64,000 bases of DNA from Epiperipatus broadwayi (Eukaryota; Onychophora; Udeonychophora; Euonychophora; Peripatidae): NCBI GenBank assembly GCA_028023455.1, contig JAQFVV010006454.1:911001-975000 (forward strand), given 5' to 3'. Below are positions 1-16,229 of the stretch, one piece after another; the stretch's first letter is position 1, and each line of letters begins with the position of its first letter. Under the pieces are notes generated by a model that worked only from the letters and a program-made list of their open reading frames with translations, had not been told where the DNA came from and searched no databases. Position numbers and translations under genes: made by a program.

Positions 1-299
1 CACCCCATGAAAGTGAATTGCAGAATTTTTAAAATCAAATGTCAATCAAAATTTTATTTTTTTAAAACAGATCTCTGAATAAAAATATCTTTGAACCATC
101 AACCAGTATTTAGGAACAATAAATTTAGAGATTTTAACAAAGATTTTATGGAAAGATAAAAATATTTCAGATTTAAAATAAAAATATATTGTTTGCAAAA
201 CTACAAAATAATCTCTCTTTCAGAGACAGTGAGTTGTCAGTATTACTATTAATAAAAATTGCCTAAAAATATGCTAAATCTAAAAAAATAATGCCCCGA
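1..299. other. Unassigned AT-rich DNA
   Basis: This is AT-rich sequence with frequent stops in all frames and no motif, repeat or RNA gene that I can identify. Confidence 0.5.
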
Positions 300-419
300 C
301 ACAATTTATATGTAAAACACTATGGAAAATGTTCCAAAATGAACCTGGACTATTTTTTTGATAAAATTGATATGCCAATGTAACCTAGGCAATTGTTTGT
401 ACTTATGTGAAACATGTAA
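300..419 (+). other. Possible retroelement 3' end before a TAA tract
   Basis: This is unique sequence running directly into (TAA)n at 420. Its style (several TGTAA and GTAAC words just before the tract) resembles the 3' ends that precede the other TAA tracts at 2.9, 9.56 and 15.67 kb, but it has no clear AATAAA. It could be the 3' UTR of another TAA-tailed element. No coding part is visible upstream, so this is inference only. Confidence 0.25.
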
Positions 420-1250
<831 letters not shown>

Positions 1251-1270
1251 ATTATATTTTTTTATTATTA

Positions 1271-2829
<1,559 letters not shown>

Positions 2830-2937
2830 CTATTTGAAATGTTTTTGTAACCCTGGAAAAATCCTTGTAAAACATTTGTAAAACCTATGTAACATTTTTT
2901 TGGTCAATAAAATATACTATTAAAACATCATCATCAT
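2830..2937 (+). other. Candidate retroelement 3' end with AATAAA
   Basis: Several GTAAAAC and GTAAC words lead to TCAATAAAATATACT at about 2,905, then a short ATC run and (TAA)n. LINE A and B end the same way (TCAATAAAG, then TAA), but the sequence itself differs from theirs, so this looks like the 3' end of another TAA-tailed family. Confidence 0.4.
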
Positions 2938-2938
2938 C

Positions 2939-3026
<88 letters not shown>

Positions 3027-3064
3027 CAACAACAACAATAATAACAATAACAATAATAATAACA
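2938..3064. repeat. (TAA)n with CAA variants, 5' flank of LINE A
   Basis: This is (TAA)n with CAA interruptions near its right end. LINE A begins directly at its edge. Confidence 0.95.
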
Positions 3065-3283
3065 TCCCGCAGCAAGTCTCTGCTGAGAGGTAAGAAGCAA
3101 TCCTTAAGCTCTCCGATGTAAGTATTTAAATTTTTCTTTTGTTTCAACTTGTTATTCACAAAACAAACATAATACAGAACGAACCGAATCATATAATAGA
3201 TTAATAGAATATTTTTAAAAAAATATCAGTGTGTATTCATATTTTTTTAAAAAAAAAACTGACTTGAGTCAGAATAATAAATC

Positions 3284-4863
3284 ATGGCTAGTGTCCAGTC
3301 AAGCGTGAGCGAGTTAAGCACAAATACAAAATTAACAACATCGTTAGTTTTAACACCGGCTATTTTGTATGGAAAAATGCTTAAAAGTAACAGCAATATT
3401 ACAGCACCAACCCAAATACCGCGTTTCCGAAGAACAAATACAAATGATATAAAAAATCTTGATCTACACACTCAAGAAGAACATCAACCCCTGCAGCAAT
3501 CTGGACAAAAGAAATGCTTGAAAATGTGATGGACCGTTTCAACAATACGGTGCCTCATATGTTATTTGAAACATTTTGCAGGTTTTTTTCACTAACATTG
3601 CTAATACTTGCAGTAACCGATAATCAATGCTCATTATATCGTTTCCCAAAAGCTTTATTATATGAAGCAATTATGCAAAATGCTATATGAGAAACGATCT
3701 CTTGTATCGCAGACCATCCAAATTCGCGATATATAACCATTGATTTTTATACTCAGCAGCAAAAAGAATGTTTTCAATCCACTACTTTAACACTTGATAA
3801 TTATGCACTCATAATTATAGATGAAAACTGAAAAAATATTATTACTGCAGTGCTAAAAAATACGTATCTTAAATACAACTTACAAGATTTTCAAAAAATG
3901 ATAAACCTGTTTGGAAAAGTAATTGTCCTACAACCAATATATTTAAAAGACACACCTATACTGATATGTAGTAATCATTTTGAATTTAAAATAAAATTCC
4001 ATAAAAACATAGATGCTGCCACGATGCCAACACAAATTACAGATAAAAAAGCAACACTCTCTCTTCACACAAGAGATTTAAAGCCACATTGTTTTGGCTG
4101 TGGACAGAGAGGCCACCTAGCAACTCTGTGTGATAACACAAAAGGCAATCACTGTGAACAAACCAAAATCCTCTTTCCAAAACAACCCACTGATGATGAA
4201 AATAAAATTTCTAATAACACTACAACCATTGACAACCTAATAATAGAAACGGGAAAAAAACAGGTTCAAACACCTATAAACAAAAATGATGACAGAGCAG
4301 AATTGCCATACCCAGACACCCAACATTCAAATGAAAATAATTTTCAAGAAACCACAACACAAGATGCAGCAACTACATCACAGGATCAGCATCTCAATAA
4401 ACAACAAACAGAAAATAAACACACACAGCTATATAAAGAAAATATAAATCTATATAATATAAAGACACCAATAATAAAACAAACTACCATAATAAACAAA
4501 ACTGCATCAAACATAATGGATGCAATAGAACCCCCTCTTCCACCCATTCAAGAGAATACACCAGAGGGTAAAAAAGCCAGGTAGACCACCTAAAAACCAT
4601 GAATCCAAAAAGGCAAAAAACAGACCAAAAGCACAACTCATCAAACATATACTATGTAAAAAATTATTAAATAGAAATGGATTTAATCCAACAACAAATG
4701 GACAACTGTTCAGTTTCAACCCATGGACAACTGTTCAGTTTCAACCCAAATTGCCTGTATAGACTCTGAACCAATATTAAATATAAAAAAAACTGATAAT
4801 AAACCCTACAAAGTCTTAAATATGTATCAGCATCCATCTACTGCAATAGAAACAAAAAGTTAG
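3284..4863 (+). pseudogene. LINE A ORF1 (nucleic-acid-binding, CCHC), broken
   Basis: ORF1 of non-LTR elements makes the RNA-binding partner of the reverse transcriptase. The start is MASVQSS at 3,284, matching MATAQSS at 10,028 in copy B. The frame breaks near 3,500 and again before 3,850, where a 244-codon open stretch resumes. Near 4,090 it carries CFGCGQRGHLATLC, a C-x2-C-x4-H-x4-C zinc knuckle. The rest is rich in Asn, Gln and Thr, followed by a basic, proline-rich segment (PPLPPIQENTPEGK). A break at about 4,584 and a duplicated stretch near 4,700-4,745 follow. In copy B this ORF spans about 536 codons. Confidence 0.75.
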
Positions 4864-4915
4864 AATTAAAAAAATCAATAAAAATCAATACCCTGTTATA
4901 AAATTATTCTGTAAC

Positions 4916-7900
4916 ATGAAGATAAAAATTGGATCTCTCAACATTAGAGGCTTAAATGCCATCAAAAAACTTTTTGAACTCAAAAAATGGTTACATACAA
5001 CACAACCACACATACTGGAGCTATTGGAAACAAAAATATACAGCTGCTCTCAAATTGATCCTTCAAAATCTTTAGTCAGCCAAGTGTTTTGTGCCTGCTC
5101 AAGGCAATCATCATCACCATCAGGTGGCACAGGTATAAGTATATCCCACAACTGCCCTTTTGATTCATTTAAAATTATATATATTGACTCTAATCTTATC
5201 ATAATAACACTCCATCATAAAAATATCACACTTAACATAGTATTTGTCTATATACCACCAGGTCCTGTCATCATCTCCAGAATAATAGCAACAATAAATT
5301 CAATGCTTACAGCAACACCAAATCCCATAATTCTTCTGGTAGATTTCAACATGACCTACCAAACTTTTGTCACCAAATGGATCCATCAAATAACAATCCC
5401 ACTTATGAGTGCTGAAAGTTTTCTCCCATCAAACTCAATATCTTTTAATAAAAAAAGATATAAGTCACTTATTGATTTGTGTTTCTACTCACCAATGTTA
5501 CATCATTATAATCTAGAACTCTGTCCATCTATAATCTCAGATCATGCTGGCCAGTTCATCACCCTCAACCTAACAAAAATACAGAATACAACAATAGCCC
5601 TTCAAAAGACTATGCAAATACTTCTTCCAGCACAAACAACTGAATTCCTATATTCAGAAACATGCTCCAAAAACTTCAAAACATGTCACTCGATCCAGTA
5701 CCAAAGTATATAGCATTCACCAATATACTTTCTTTCAATATCAATCATGTTACTTGCTATTCAACACCCCCCACCAGATTATTAGCTTTGGCAGATGAAC
5801 AACATAAAAGAATAACCATTTCCAGACCAACTGCAGATAATCAAACACAAATTAAAAAACTTACAGAAATGTACAACAATACATGCAACACACTAAAGCA
5901 ATATGTAGCAATAAAAATAAAAAATATACCTTACACAACAGCACCCTTGGACCAGAGCATACATATGGTGGGCACTGGGATACCCATCCACAGTCAGAGT
6001 GCCTATGGCACTTGAAATAGATGGCTCTGCAATAGCTGGACATATCATGATAAACCCAATATATCAACACTTTAAAAAAACTGCAAAAACAAAGAGTGTA
6101 CATACCAAATGAAGACATATTTGGAGACCCTGATACAGACACACCAATAAAAACAACTGATGTTGTATTTCAACTTGCAACAATAATAAACACATGTCAC
6201 CAAGAACCACAAGGAATTCCAAAATTTGTATTCAAACATCTTAGTCTCTTCACAGCCAAATAGCTGTGTGATCTAGCCAATTACATATCCCAAAAAAATT
6301 ACAACATACAAAGTCTATACACAATTGCAATGATTCCATTTAACAAAAAACCAACAGCAATATCATCTTTGTCTAATCTATGACCAATTTCAATGGGACC
6401 TTTAGGAATAAAAATTCTTCAAAGAGTAATAAAAAAGAAAATAGAACAACACATACCCCCTGTGTTATCATCAGCACAATATGCCAAAAAAAGATCATCC
6501 ATTGTGCAGGGTGCCTTTATGTACAAAACAATAATTGAAGTAGTAAAAAAAAAAAAGAAATGAGCACCAATTATAGTTCAACTGGACATTAAGGTAGCAT
6601 TTGACTCAGTGCTTGTAACCAAATTATTAGATGTGCTGAAAAAAAAAACAATACCTCCATCCCTATTATATATAATAGACAATCTGCTACTCAGGCATGA
6701 AATTTACATCACATAGAATAAAAAAAAATTCACCAGCCTTCAGATTGAGTCAATCCATCTCACAAGAATCCCCCCTCAGTGCCTTGCTTTTTACAATATA
6801 TATATATAAATTCTCTTTTAATAGAGATACAGAAAAAAATAAAAGGCATTCAAATCCCAAACACTGCTTTAAATATATCATAACCTATATGGATGATGTA
6901 ACTGTTTTATTCCCTTCTAAAAAAAACCTCCCCATATTACAAGAGATAATCAAGAATTATACCTCAAATTTTAATTTAAAAATTAACACAAATAAAACTG
7001 CTGCATGGTCAATATACACAGGCAAGCACTGTACAGATATGTTTAATGGTAAACCATCTGCTTTTCTTGGTTTCCCATTCTACCTTGGAACCAATCGAAT
7101 GAGGCAAAAAATTCAAAATAAATTAAAAAAAGATGCTGAAAAAATCACTTGAAAAGACATACCTGTCAATATGCGCAAAGGTAGCACTATTTAATCAACT
7201 TATAATTACAAAAGTTACCGACTACACACCTATAATCAAATTTGCAAAACCATTCATATCTAAAATTCTCATCAATCTATGACAAACTAATGTGGAAGAG
7301 AAAAACAGTGGCAGTCTCTTTAAAAATCTGAGCAGACCACCACATAGCAATGGACTTGGACTCCATACAATCAATGTTTTTTTACACACAGAAATCAGTA
7401 AATCTAATAACAGCAACCATAAAAAGATTTACAGACCAGGAGTGTGTAATCAATGTAATACCCACAGACAGACCACCCCCTTCATATGAATATCTATCCA
7501 CACTGATTGAAGAAATCAAGCCAATACACAACAAAATATCACTCAATAATGACAAGTATACATACTGGGACATTTATAATATACTATACCCAAACCAGAC
7601 ACCTAATCTATATCCATCAGTTCTTGGGATAGACAATAGGCAACTACTGCAACAATTCAGAAAATGGTCATTAGAACCAAAATTATTTGATTTTCTACTT
7701 AAGCTTAATCTTAATGCTCTACCCACAACACATTTTTTTAGATTTCATAGATTCTATACAAATAGAGATACCCATGTGTGGGCTATGTCATAGAGAAGAA
7801 GAGACACAAGATCATTTTCTTCATTTCTGCACTGCCCTAGAAAAAATATGTCGCACAATGTTTACCACATACAGAAAAGTTATATATTTCTATTGATGAA

Positions 7901-8131
7901 ATAATAAATACAATTAAAAAAGGCAACATCCCTGTTATTCGTGCAGCAACATATAGCCTTTATGCCTACTGTTGTACCAGATGCACTTTTGCAATTGCTA
8001 ATAACCCTTGATGCCACCCAGCAACATATTCAATAAAACTAGAACTTTTCAGAAAAAGAGATAGCATCCTAGCTCAACCAGATGTGTTTGCAGCCACATG
8101 GTCACACTTGAAACAAAGATCCAGTCTATAA
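4916..8131 (+). pseudogene. LINE A ORF2 (endonuclease plus reverse transcriptase), broken
   Basis: ORF2 starts at the ATG at 4,916 (MKIKIGSLNIRGLN). The APE endonuclease shows SLNIRGLN and LLETKIY with its catalytic Glu, then VDFNMT where copy B keeps GDFNMT, and SDHAGQF. Stops and shifts follow after 5,713. The RT part (about 6,150-7,150) shows LDIKVAFDS (motif A), SQESPLS (motif B, intact as PQGSPLS in copy B) and TYMDDV (motif C). The C-terminal region carries a C-x2-C-x8-H-x4-C finger around 7,770-7,830 with frame breaks, and the stop is at 8,129-8,131. The altered GDFN, the altered PQG and the many frame breaks mark it as dead. Confidence 0.8.
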
Positions 8132-8358
8132 AATATAAAGTCCAATATAATAGATGATGACATTTTCAACATCAGCATTTTTTCCAGCTTCAAAGAGATG
8201 CAAGCATAAACTGAACTAAATAGAAGACCAAATATAAAAACAAGAAAGAAAGTATGCAGAAATGATAAAGACTTATATACTGAAAGTGGTTGTAATTTGT
8301 TTTGCATTTGTAATGAATCAATATAGTACTAGATGTGACTCTGTAACTTTTTAGACTC

Positions 8359-8364
8359 AATAAA
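8359..8364 (+). terminator. LINE A polyadenylation signal AATAAA
   Basis: AATAAA lies about 15 bp before the (TAA)n tail, in the same place as in copy B (15,164-15,169). Confidence 0.6.
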
Positions 8365-8377
8365 GTTTTGTTTGAAA

Positions 8378-8599
<222 letters not shown>

Positions 8600-8689
8600 T
8601 TAATAAACATATGCATGGAGCTTAAAAAAAGTACATGTGCAAATAAAATATAAAAATATTAATATACAATAAAATAATTAAATAGAAAT

Positions 8690-9286
8690 AAAAAGTTTTT
8701 CATTATCATCAATTATAATCCAGTCCATAATGAATTTTCTTAAAGTTTTTCTTGATAGGTCATTAACATTAAATCCAATGTTTCTTATAAAAATATTGTG
8801 AAATCTTGAACCAAGATAACATTTCTGATATCTACAATAAGTTTTAAAGTATGCTGATTCAATAAAAAATCAAAATCACTTGATCTAGTCACCATTATTG
8901 ATGAAAAAGTATTTTTATTCATTCCTTTGTATTTAATATAATAACATAAAATATTCACTAAAAATAATTGATGAATAGTTAAAACTCCAGCACATTTATA
9001 TAATTCAAATCTTGGCAAATCCAAAGGTTTAAACAAAATAATTTTTAACATAAAATGTTGTACTGTTTGCAAAAACTTCAAAAAATATGCAGCAGTGCCA
9101 CCCCATAATGTTACCATAACAAAGTCTGCTTAAGAAAATGTGTTTATATATACTTAATAGGACAGATTTATTCAAACAATCTCTTAATCTATAAAAAAGA
9201 AAATTAAGGTTTCTTAAGTTTACTTGAAGCCAAAAAATATGCTTATCCCAATGTAAATACTCATCCAAAACCAAGCCAAGGTAAGA
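8690..9286 (-). pseudogene. RT C-terminal relic of a different LINE
   Basis: Read from 9,286 downward on the minus strand, the sequence encodes SYLGLVLDEYLHWDKHI, then a helix-rich stretch ending RLCYGNIM. After a frame shift at about 9,100 comes GGTAAYFLKFLQTVQ and about 80 further residues. The order YLG-[IV]-x-[LI]-D-x-x-L-x-W-x-x-H-I ... YG ... WGG ... LQ-x-[LV]-Q is the RT thumb and post-RT region of jockey, CR1 or L2-type LINEs. It is not the A/B family. The relic is cut at its 5' side by a (GAA)n(CAA)n tract and at its 3' side runs out before the TAA tract at 8,599. Confidence 0.6.
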
Positions 9287-9346
9287 AATAAGAAGAAGAA
9301 GAAGAAGAAGGAGAAGAAGAAGAAGAACAACAACAACAACAACAAT
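9287..9346. repeat. (GAA)n(CAA)n microsatellite
   Basis: GAA units followed by AAC/CAA units. The tract lies exactly at the 5' break of the RT relic. Confidence 0.9.
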
Positions 9347-9807
<461 letters not shown>

Positions 9808-10027
9808 TCCTGCAGCAAATCTCTGCTGAGGTAAGAAACAATCTTTAAGCTCTCCAATGTAAGTATTTATATTTTTCTTTTGTTTCAACTTGTTAGTCAC
9901 AAAACAAACGTAGTACAGAACAAATCAAATCATATAATAGATTAATAGAGTATTTTTAAAGAAAATATCGGTGTGTATTCATATCTTTTTAAAAAAAAGA
10001 AACTGACTTGAGTCAGAATAATAAATC

Positions 10028-11637
10028 ATGGCTACTGCCCAGTCAAGCATGAGTGAGTTAAGCACCAATACAAAATTAACAACATCGTTAGTTTCAACAT
10101 CACCTATTTCGTATGCAAAAATACTTAAAAGCAACAGCAATATTACAGCACCAACCCAAATACCACGTTTCCGAAGAACAAATACAAACGATATTAAAAA
10201 TCTAGATCTACATACTCAAGAGGAACGTTAACCCCCAGCCGCAATCTGGACAAAAGAAATGTTTAAAAAATGTGACAGACCATTTCAATGATACAGTGCC
10301 TCACATGTTATTTGAAACTTTTTGCAGGTTTTTTTCGCCAACATCGCTAGTACTCCCAGTAACAGATAATCAATGCTCATTGTATCATTTCCCAAAAGCT
10401 TTATTATATGAAGCAATTACGCAAAATGAACTATGGGAAACAATCTCTTGTATCGCAGACCATCCAAATTCGTGATATATAACCAATGATTTTTATACTC
10501 AGCAGCAAAAAGAATGTTTTCAATCCACTATTTTAGCACTCGATAATTACACACTCGTAATTATAGATAAAAACTGGAAAAATATTATTACTGGAGTGCT
10601 TAAAAATACTTATCTTAACTACAACTTACAATATTTTCAAAAAATGATAAACCCGTTTGGAAAAGTAATTGCCCTACAGCCAATTTATTTAAAAGACACA
10701 CCTATACCGATATGTAGTAATCGTTTTGAATTTAAAATAAAACTCCATAAAAATGTAGATGCTGCCACAATCCCAACACAAATTACAGATCAAGAAGCAA
10801 CACTCTCTCTTCACATAAGAGGTTTAAAACCACATTGTTTTGGCTGTGGACAGAGAGGCCACCTAGCAACTCATTGCGATAACCCAAAAGGCAATCACTG
10901 TGAACAAAACAAAATCCTCTCCCCAGAACAACCCACTGATGATGAAAAAAAAATTCTAATAACACTACATCAATTGACAACCCAATAATAGAAACCGGAA
11001 AAATACAGGTTCAAACACCCACGAACAAAAATGATAACGGAGCAGAATTGCCAATCCCAAAAACTAACCAAAAAAATAATAACACAAAAACTAACATAGA
11101 CACCCATGATTCAAACGAAAATAACTCTCAAGAAACCACAACCAAAATGCAGTAATTACATCACAAGATCAGCAAATCAATAAAACAAAATGTGTAACAA
11201 GTAAAAATCAGCAAACAAAAAATAAACACACACAGCTATATAATGAAAATATAAATCAAGATAATATAAGTACACCAATAATAAAACAAACCACAATAAT
11301 AAACAAAACTGCATCAAACATAATGGATGCAATAGAACCCCCTCTTCCACCCATTCAAGAGAATACACCAGAGGGAAAAAGAAAGCAAGGTAGACCACCT
11401 AAAAACCATGAATCTAAAAAGGCAAAAAAAACAGACCAAAAGCACAACTCATCAGACATATACAACTTAGAAAATTATGAAATAGAAATGGATTTAAGCC
11501 AACAACAAATGGACAACTGTTCAATTTCATCACAAATTGCCTGTATAGAGTCTGAACCAATATTAAATGAAAGAAAAACTGATAATAAACCCTACCAAGT
11601 CTTAAATATGTATCAGCATCCATCTACTGCAATATAA
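10028..11637 (+). pseudogene. LINE B ORF1 (CCHC), broken
   Basis: The start is MATAQSSMSELSTNTKL. The first frame stops at 10,229-10,231. The next segment (about 10,272-10,475) encodes a region containing PHMLFETFCRFF. A third (10,596-10,988) holds CFGCGQRGHLATHC, a single C-x2-C-x4-H-x4-C knuckle. The last intact part (11,323-11,637) carries PPLPPIQENTPEGKRKQGR, a proline-then-basic segment that could bind nucleic acid. The whole is low in complexity and rich in Asn and Thr. It ends 63 bp before ORF2. The role as ORF1 is inferred from position and the knuckle. Confidence 0.78.
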
Positions 11638-11700
11638 ACAAAAATTTAGAATTAAGAAATCAATAAAAATCAATACCCTGTTATAAAATTATCCTGTAAC

Positions 11701-14700
11701 ATGAAAATAAAAATTGGATCGCTAAACATTAGAGGCTTAAATGCCATGAAAAAACTCTTTGAACTCAAAAAATGGTTACATACAACACAACCACACATAC
11801 TGGGGTTATTGGAAACAAAAATATACAGTGGCTCTCAAATTGATCCTTCAAAATATTTAGTCAGCCAAGGGTTTTGTGCCTGCTCAAGGCAATCATCATC
11901 ACCATCAGGTGGCACAGGTATAAATATATCCCACAACTGCCCTTTTGATTCCTTTAAAACTATATATATTGACTTTAATCTTATCATAATAACACTCCAT
12001 CATAAAAATATCACACTTAACCTAGTATTTGTCTATATACCACCAGGCCCTGTTATCATCTCCAGAATAATAGCAACAATAAATTCAATGCTTACAGCAA
12101 CACCAAATCCAATAATACTCCTGGGAGATTTCAACATGACCTACCAAACTTTTGTCACCAAATGGATCCATCAAATAACAATCCCACTTATGAGTGCTGA
12201 AGGTTTTCTCCCATTAAACTCAATATATTTTAATAACAATAGATATAAGTCACTTATTGATTTGTGTTTCTACTCACCAATGTTACATCATTATTTTAAT
12301 CTTGAACTCCGTCCATCTATAATCTCAGATCATGCTGCCCAGTTCATCACCCTCAACCTAAAAAAAAATGCAGAATACAACAATAGTTCTTCAAAAGACT
12401 ATGTGAATACTTCTTCCAGCACAAACAACTGAATTCCTATATTCAGAAACATATATAATGCTCCAAAAACTTCAAAACTTGTCACTCAATCCAGTACAAA
12501 AGAATATAGCATTCACCAATATACTTTCTTTCAACATCAATCATATTACCTGCAATTCAACACCCCCCACCAGATTATTAGCTTTGGCAGATGAACTACA
12601 TAAAAGAATAACCATTTCCAGACCAACTACAGATAATTAAACACAAATAAAAAAACTTACAGAAATGTACAAGAATACATGCAACACACTAAAGCAATAT
12701 GTAGCAATAAAAAAGAAAAATATATACCTTACCCAACAACACACTTGGGCCAGAGCATACATACGGTGGGCACTGGGATACCCATCCACAGTCAGAGTGC
12801 CTATGGCACTTGAAATATATGGCTCTATAACAGCTGGACACAACATGGTAAACCCAATATATCATCACTTTAAAAAAAAAACTGCAAAAACAAAGAGTGT
12901 ACATACCAAATGAAGACATATCTGGAGACCCTGAAACAGACACACTAATAAAAACAACTGACATTGTATTTCAACTTGCAACAATAACAAACACATGTCA
13001 CCCAGGACCACAAGGAATTCCAAAATTTGTGTTCAAACATCTTAGTCACTTCACAGCCATATACCTGTGTGATTTAGCCAATTACATATCCCAAAAAATT
13101 TACAACATACAAAGTCTATACCCAATTGCAATGGTTCCATTTAACAAAAAACCAGCAGCAATATCATCTTTATCTAATCTACGACCAATTTCAATAGGAC
13201 CTTTAGGAATAAAAATTCTTGAAAGAGTAATAAAGGAGAAAATAGAACAACATATACTCCCTGTGTTATTATCAGCACAATATGCCAAAAAAGGATCATC
13301 CGTTGGCCAGGGTGCCTTAATGTACAAAACAATAATTGAAGTAGTAAAAAAAAGAAAAGAAATATGCACCAATTATAGTTCAACTAGACATTGAGGCAGC
13401 ATTTGACTCAGTGCCTATAGCCAAATTATTAGATGTGCTGAAAAAAACAACAATACCTCCATCCCTACTATATATAATAGCCAATCTGCTACTCAGCCAT
13501 GAAATTCACATCACATTGAATGGGAAAAATTCACCAACCTTCAGACCGAGTCAATCCATCCCACAAGGATCCCCCCTCAGTGCCTTGTTTTTTACAATAT
13601 ATATAAATCCTCTATTAATAGAGATACAGAAAAAAATAAAAGGCATTCAAATCCCAAACACTGCTTTAAATATATCATAGCCTATATGGATGATGTAACC
13701 ATTTTCCTCCCCTCTAAAAAGAACCTCCCCATATTACAAGAGATAATCAAGAATTATACCTCAACTTTTAATTTAAAAATTAACACAAATAAAACTGCTG
13801 CATGATCAATATACACATGCAAGCCCTGTACAGAGATGTTTAATGTAAACCATCTGCTTTCCTTGGTTTCCCTTTCTAACTTGGAACCAACGGAATGAGG
13901 CAAAACATTCAAAATAAATTAAAAAAAGATGCTGAAAAAATCACGACCTCACTTGAAAAGTCATACCTGTCAATATACGCAAAGGTAGCACTATTTAATC
14001 AACTTATAATTACAAAAATTACCTACTGCACACCTATAATCAAATTTGAAAAAACATTCATATCCAAAATCTCATCAATCTGTAACAAACTAATATGGAA
14101 GTGAAAGACAGTGGCAATCTCTTTAAGAAATCTGAGCAGACCACCACATAGCAATGGACATGGACTCCATACAATCAATGTTTTTTACACACAGAAATCA
14201 GTAAATCTAATAACAGCAACCATAAAAAGATTTCCAGATATGGAGTATGTAATTAGTATAATACCCACAGACAGACCACCCCCTTTATATGGATATCTAT
14301 CCACACTGATTGAAGAACTCAAGCCAATATACAACAAAATAGCACTCAATAATGACAACAAGTATACATACTGGGACATTTATAATATACTAAAGCCAAA
14401 CCAGACACCTAATCTACATCCATCAGTTCTTGGGATAGACAACAGGCAACTACTGCAACAATTCAGAAAATGGTCATTAGAACCAAAATTATTTGATTTT
14501 CTACTTAAGCTTAATCTTAATGCTGTACCCACAACACATTTCCTCAGATTTTGTACATTCTACACAAATATAGACCCCATGTGTAGGTTATGTCATAGAG
14601 AAGAAGAGACACAAGATCATTTTCTTCATTCCTGCAGTGCACTAGAAACAATATATCACACAATGTTTACCACATACAGAAAGGCTATCATTTCAATTGA

Positions 14701-14935
14701 TGAAATAATAAATACATTTAAAAAAGGCAACATCCCTGCTATTCATGCAGCAACATATAGCCTTTATGCCTACTGGTGTACCAGATGCACTTTCGCACTT
14801 GCTAATAACCCTCGACACCACCCAGCAACATATTCAATAAAACAAGAACTTTTCAGAAAAAGAGACAGCATCCTAGCTCAACCAGATGTGTTTGCAGCCA
14901 CATGGTCACACTTGAAACAAGGATCCAGTCTATAA
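11701..14935 (+). pseudogene. LINE B ORF2 (APE endonuclease, reverse transcriptase), broken
   Basis: The APE-like endonuclease (11,701-12,432) shows SLNIRGLN, LLETKIY, GDFNMT and SDHAAQF, so the main catalytic residues are present. After frame breaks and a stop near 12,638, the RT region (about 12,900-13,850) shows LRPISIGPLGIK, then a one-base shift at about 13,380. LDIEAAFDS (motif A), PQGSPLS (motif B) and AYMDDV (motif C) follow, with another frame break just before YMDD at 13,678. The C-terminal part (14,111-14,935) is open and includes CRLCHREEETQDHFLHSC, a C-x2-C-x8-H-x4-C finger common in LINE ORF2 proteins. No RNase H domain is evident. Confidence 0.82.
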
Positions 14936-15163
14936 AATATAAAGTCTAATATGATAGATGATGACATTTTCAACATCAGCTTTTTTTCCAACTTCAAAGA
15001 GATGCAAGCATAAACTGAACTAAATAGAAGACCAAATTTAAAAACAAGAAAGAAAGTATGCAGAATTGATAAAGACTTACATACTGAAATTTTGTTGTAA
15101 TTTGTTTTACATTTGTATCAAACCAATATAGTACTATATGTGACTCTGTAACTTTTTAGACTC

Positions 15164-15169
15164 AATAAA
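15164..15169 (+). terminator. LINE B polyadenylation signal AATAAA
   Basis: AATAAA lies about 15 bp before the TAA tail, matching copy A. Confidence 0.6.
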
Positions 15170-15184
15170 GTTTTGCTTTGAAAC

Positions 15185-15483
<299 letters not shown>

Positions 15484-15667
15484 ATCCATATCTGTATTCC
15501 AAACTAATAGCAATGTTTGTAAAAAAAAAAAAACATATCTGGCAACCTAAATAATGTAATCCTTAAAATTGACCCATGAAAAAACCTGTACAACCTGATT
15601 CCACCTGTAAACCTTGCAATTCTATGTAATCCAAAGGATTAATAAAGATTGTTGATTCTTCATCAAA
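15484..15667 (+). other. Candidate retroelement 3' end with AATAAA
   Basis: Repeated TGTAA words (CTGTAAACC, TATGTAATCC) lead to AATAAAG at 15,641-15,646 and then to (TAA)n from about 15,668. It is not the same sequence as the other candidate ends, so it may be yet another TAA-tailed family, truncated at its 5' side. Confidence 0.42.
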
Positions 15668-15720
15668 TTATAATAATAATAATAATGATAATGATAATAA
15701 TGATGATGATAATAATAATA
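15668..15720. repeat. Short imperfect (TAA)n/(TGA)n
   Basis: A 50-bp trinucleotide tract of TAA with TGA variants. Confidence 0.85.
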
Positions 15721-16125
15721 AGTAGAAGAATAAAAAAATTCTATACACCAAACACATATACAGATAATCAAGAAAGTGAAAGTGCAAATATAAACAATGA
15801 CAGAAACAATATTAGTCAGATTCCAGATGTATCATTTAGACAGAAGAAAAAAGATTGCCTTAAAATAAATAATACAAAAATAAATGGGAAAAATGGAATG
15901 ATATACAAATGCATGAACATAAAGTTCTAGTAAAAGATATGGAAGAATACATAGAAAAATAAAATGTAGAAGAGAAACAATATTATGAAAAAAATATGAA
16001 TTTGGATAAAGAACTGGAATTAATTAAAGAACTAGGAACAATACAAATATTGAGATTACTCAGATAATAATACCAAATATACCACAAGTTTCTAAGGGTA
16101 ATATTGAGCAAAAGAGAAAGGTAAT
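15721..16125 (+). pseudogene. Coding-like, Lys/Asn/Glu-rich stretch, unidentified
   Basis: From 15,721 one frame stays open for about 70 codons (RRIKKFYTPNTYTDNQESES onward), then a second frame continues (HKVLVKDMEEYIEK, then ELELIKELGT) with one stop. Its codon pattern looks more protein-like than the surroundings, but the composition follows the high A content of this strand. I do not recognise a domain. It could be the body of a decayed element following the TAA tract, or chance. Confidence 0.25.
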
Positions 16126-16229
16126 ATATTTCTATTTGATTTGTTCCCAACTTAGATTAGATGAATAAAAATTCTACATGTTATCACTCTATTAATAACT
16201 TAGATCAAATTTAATCATCTTCAATAACC

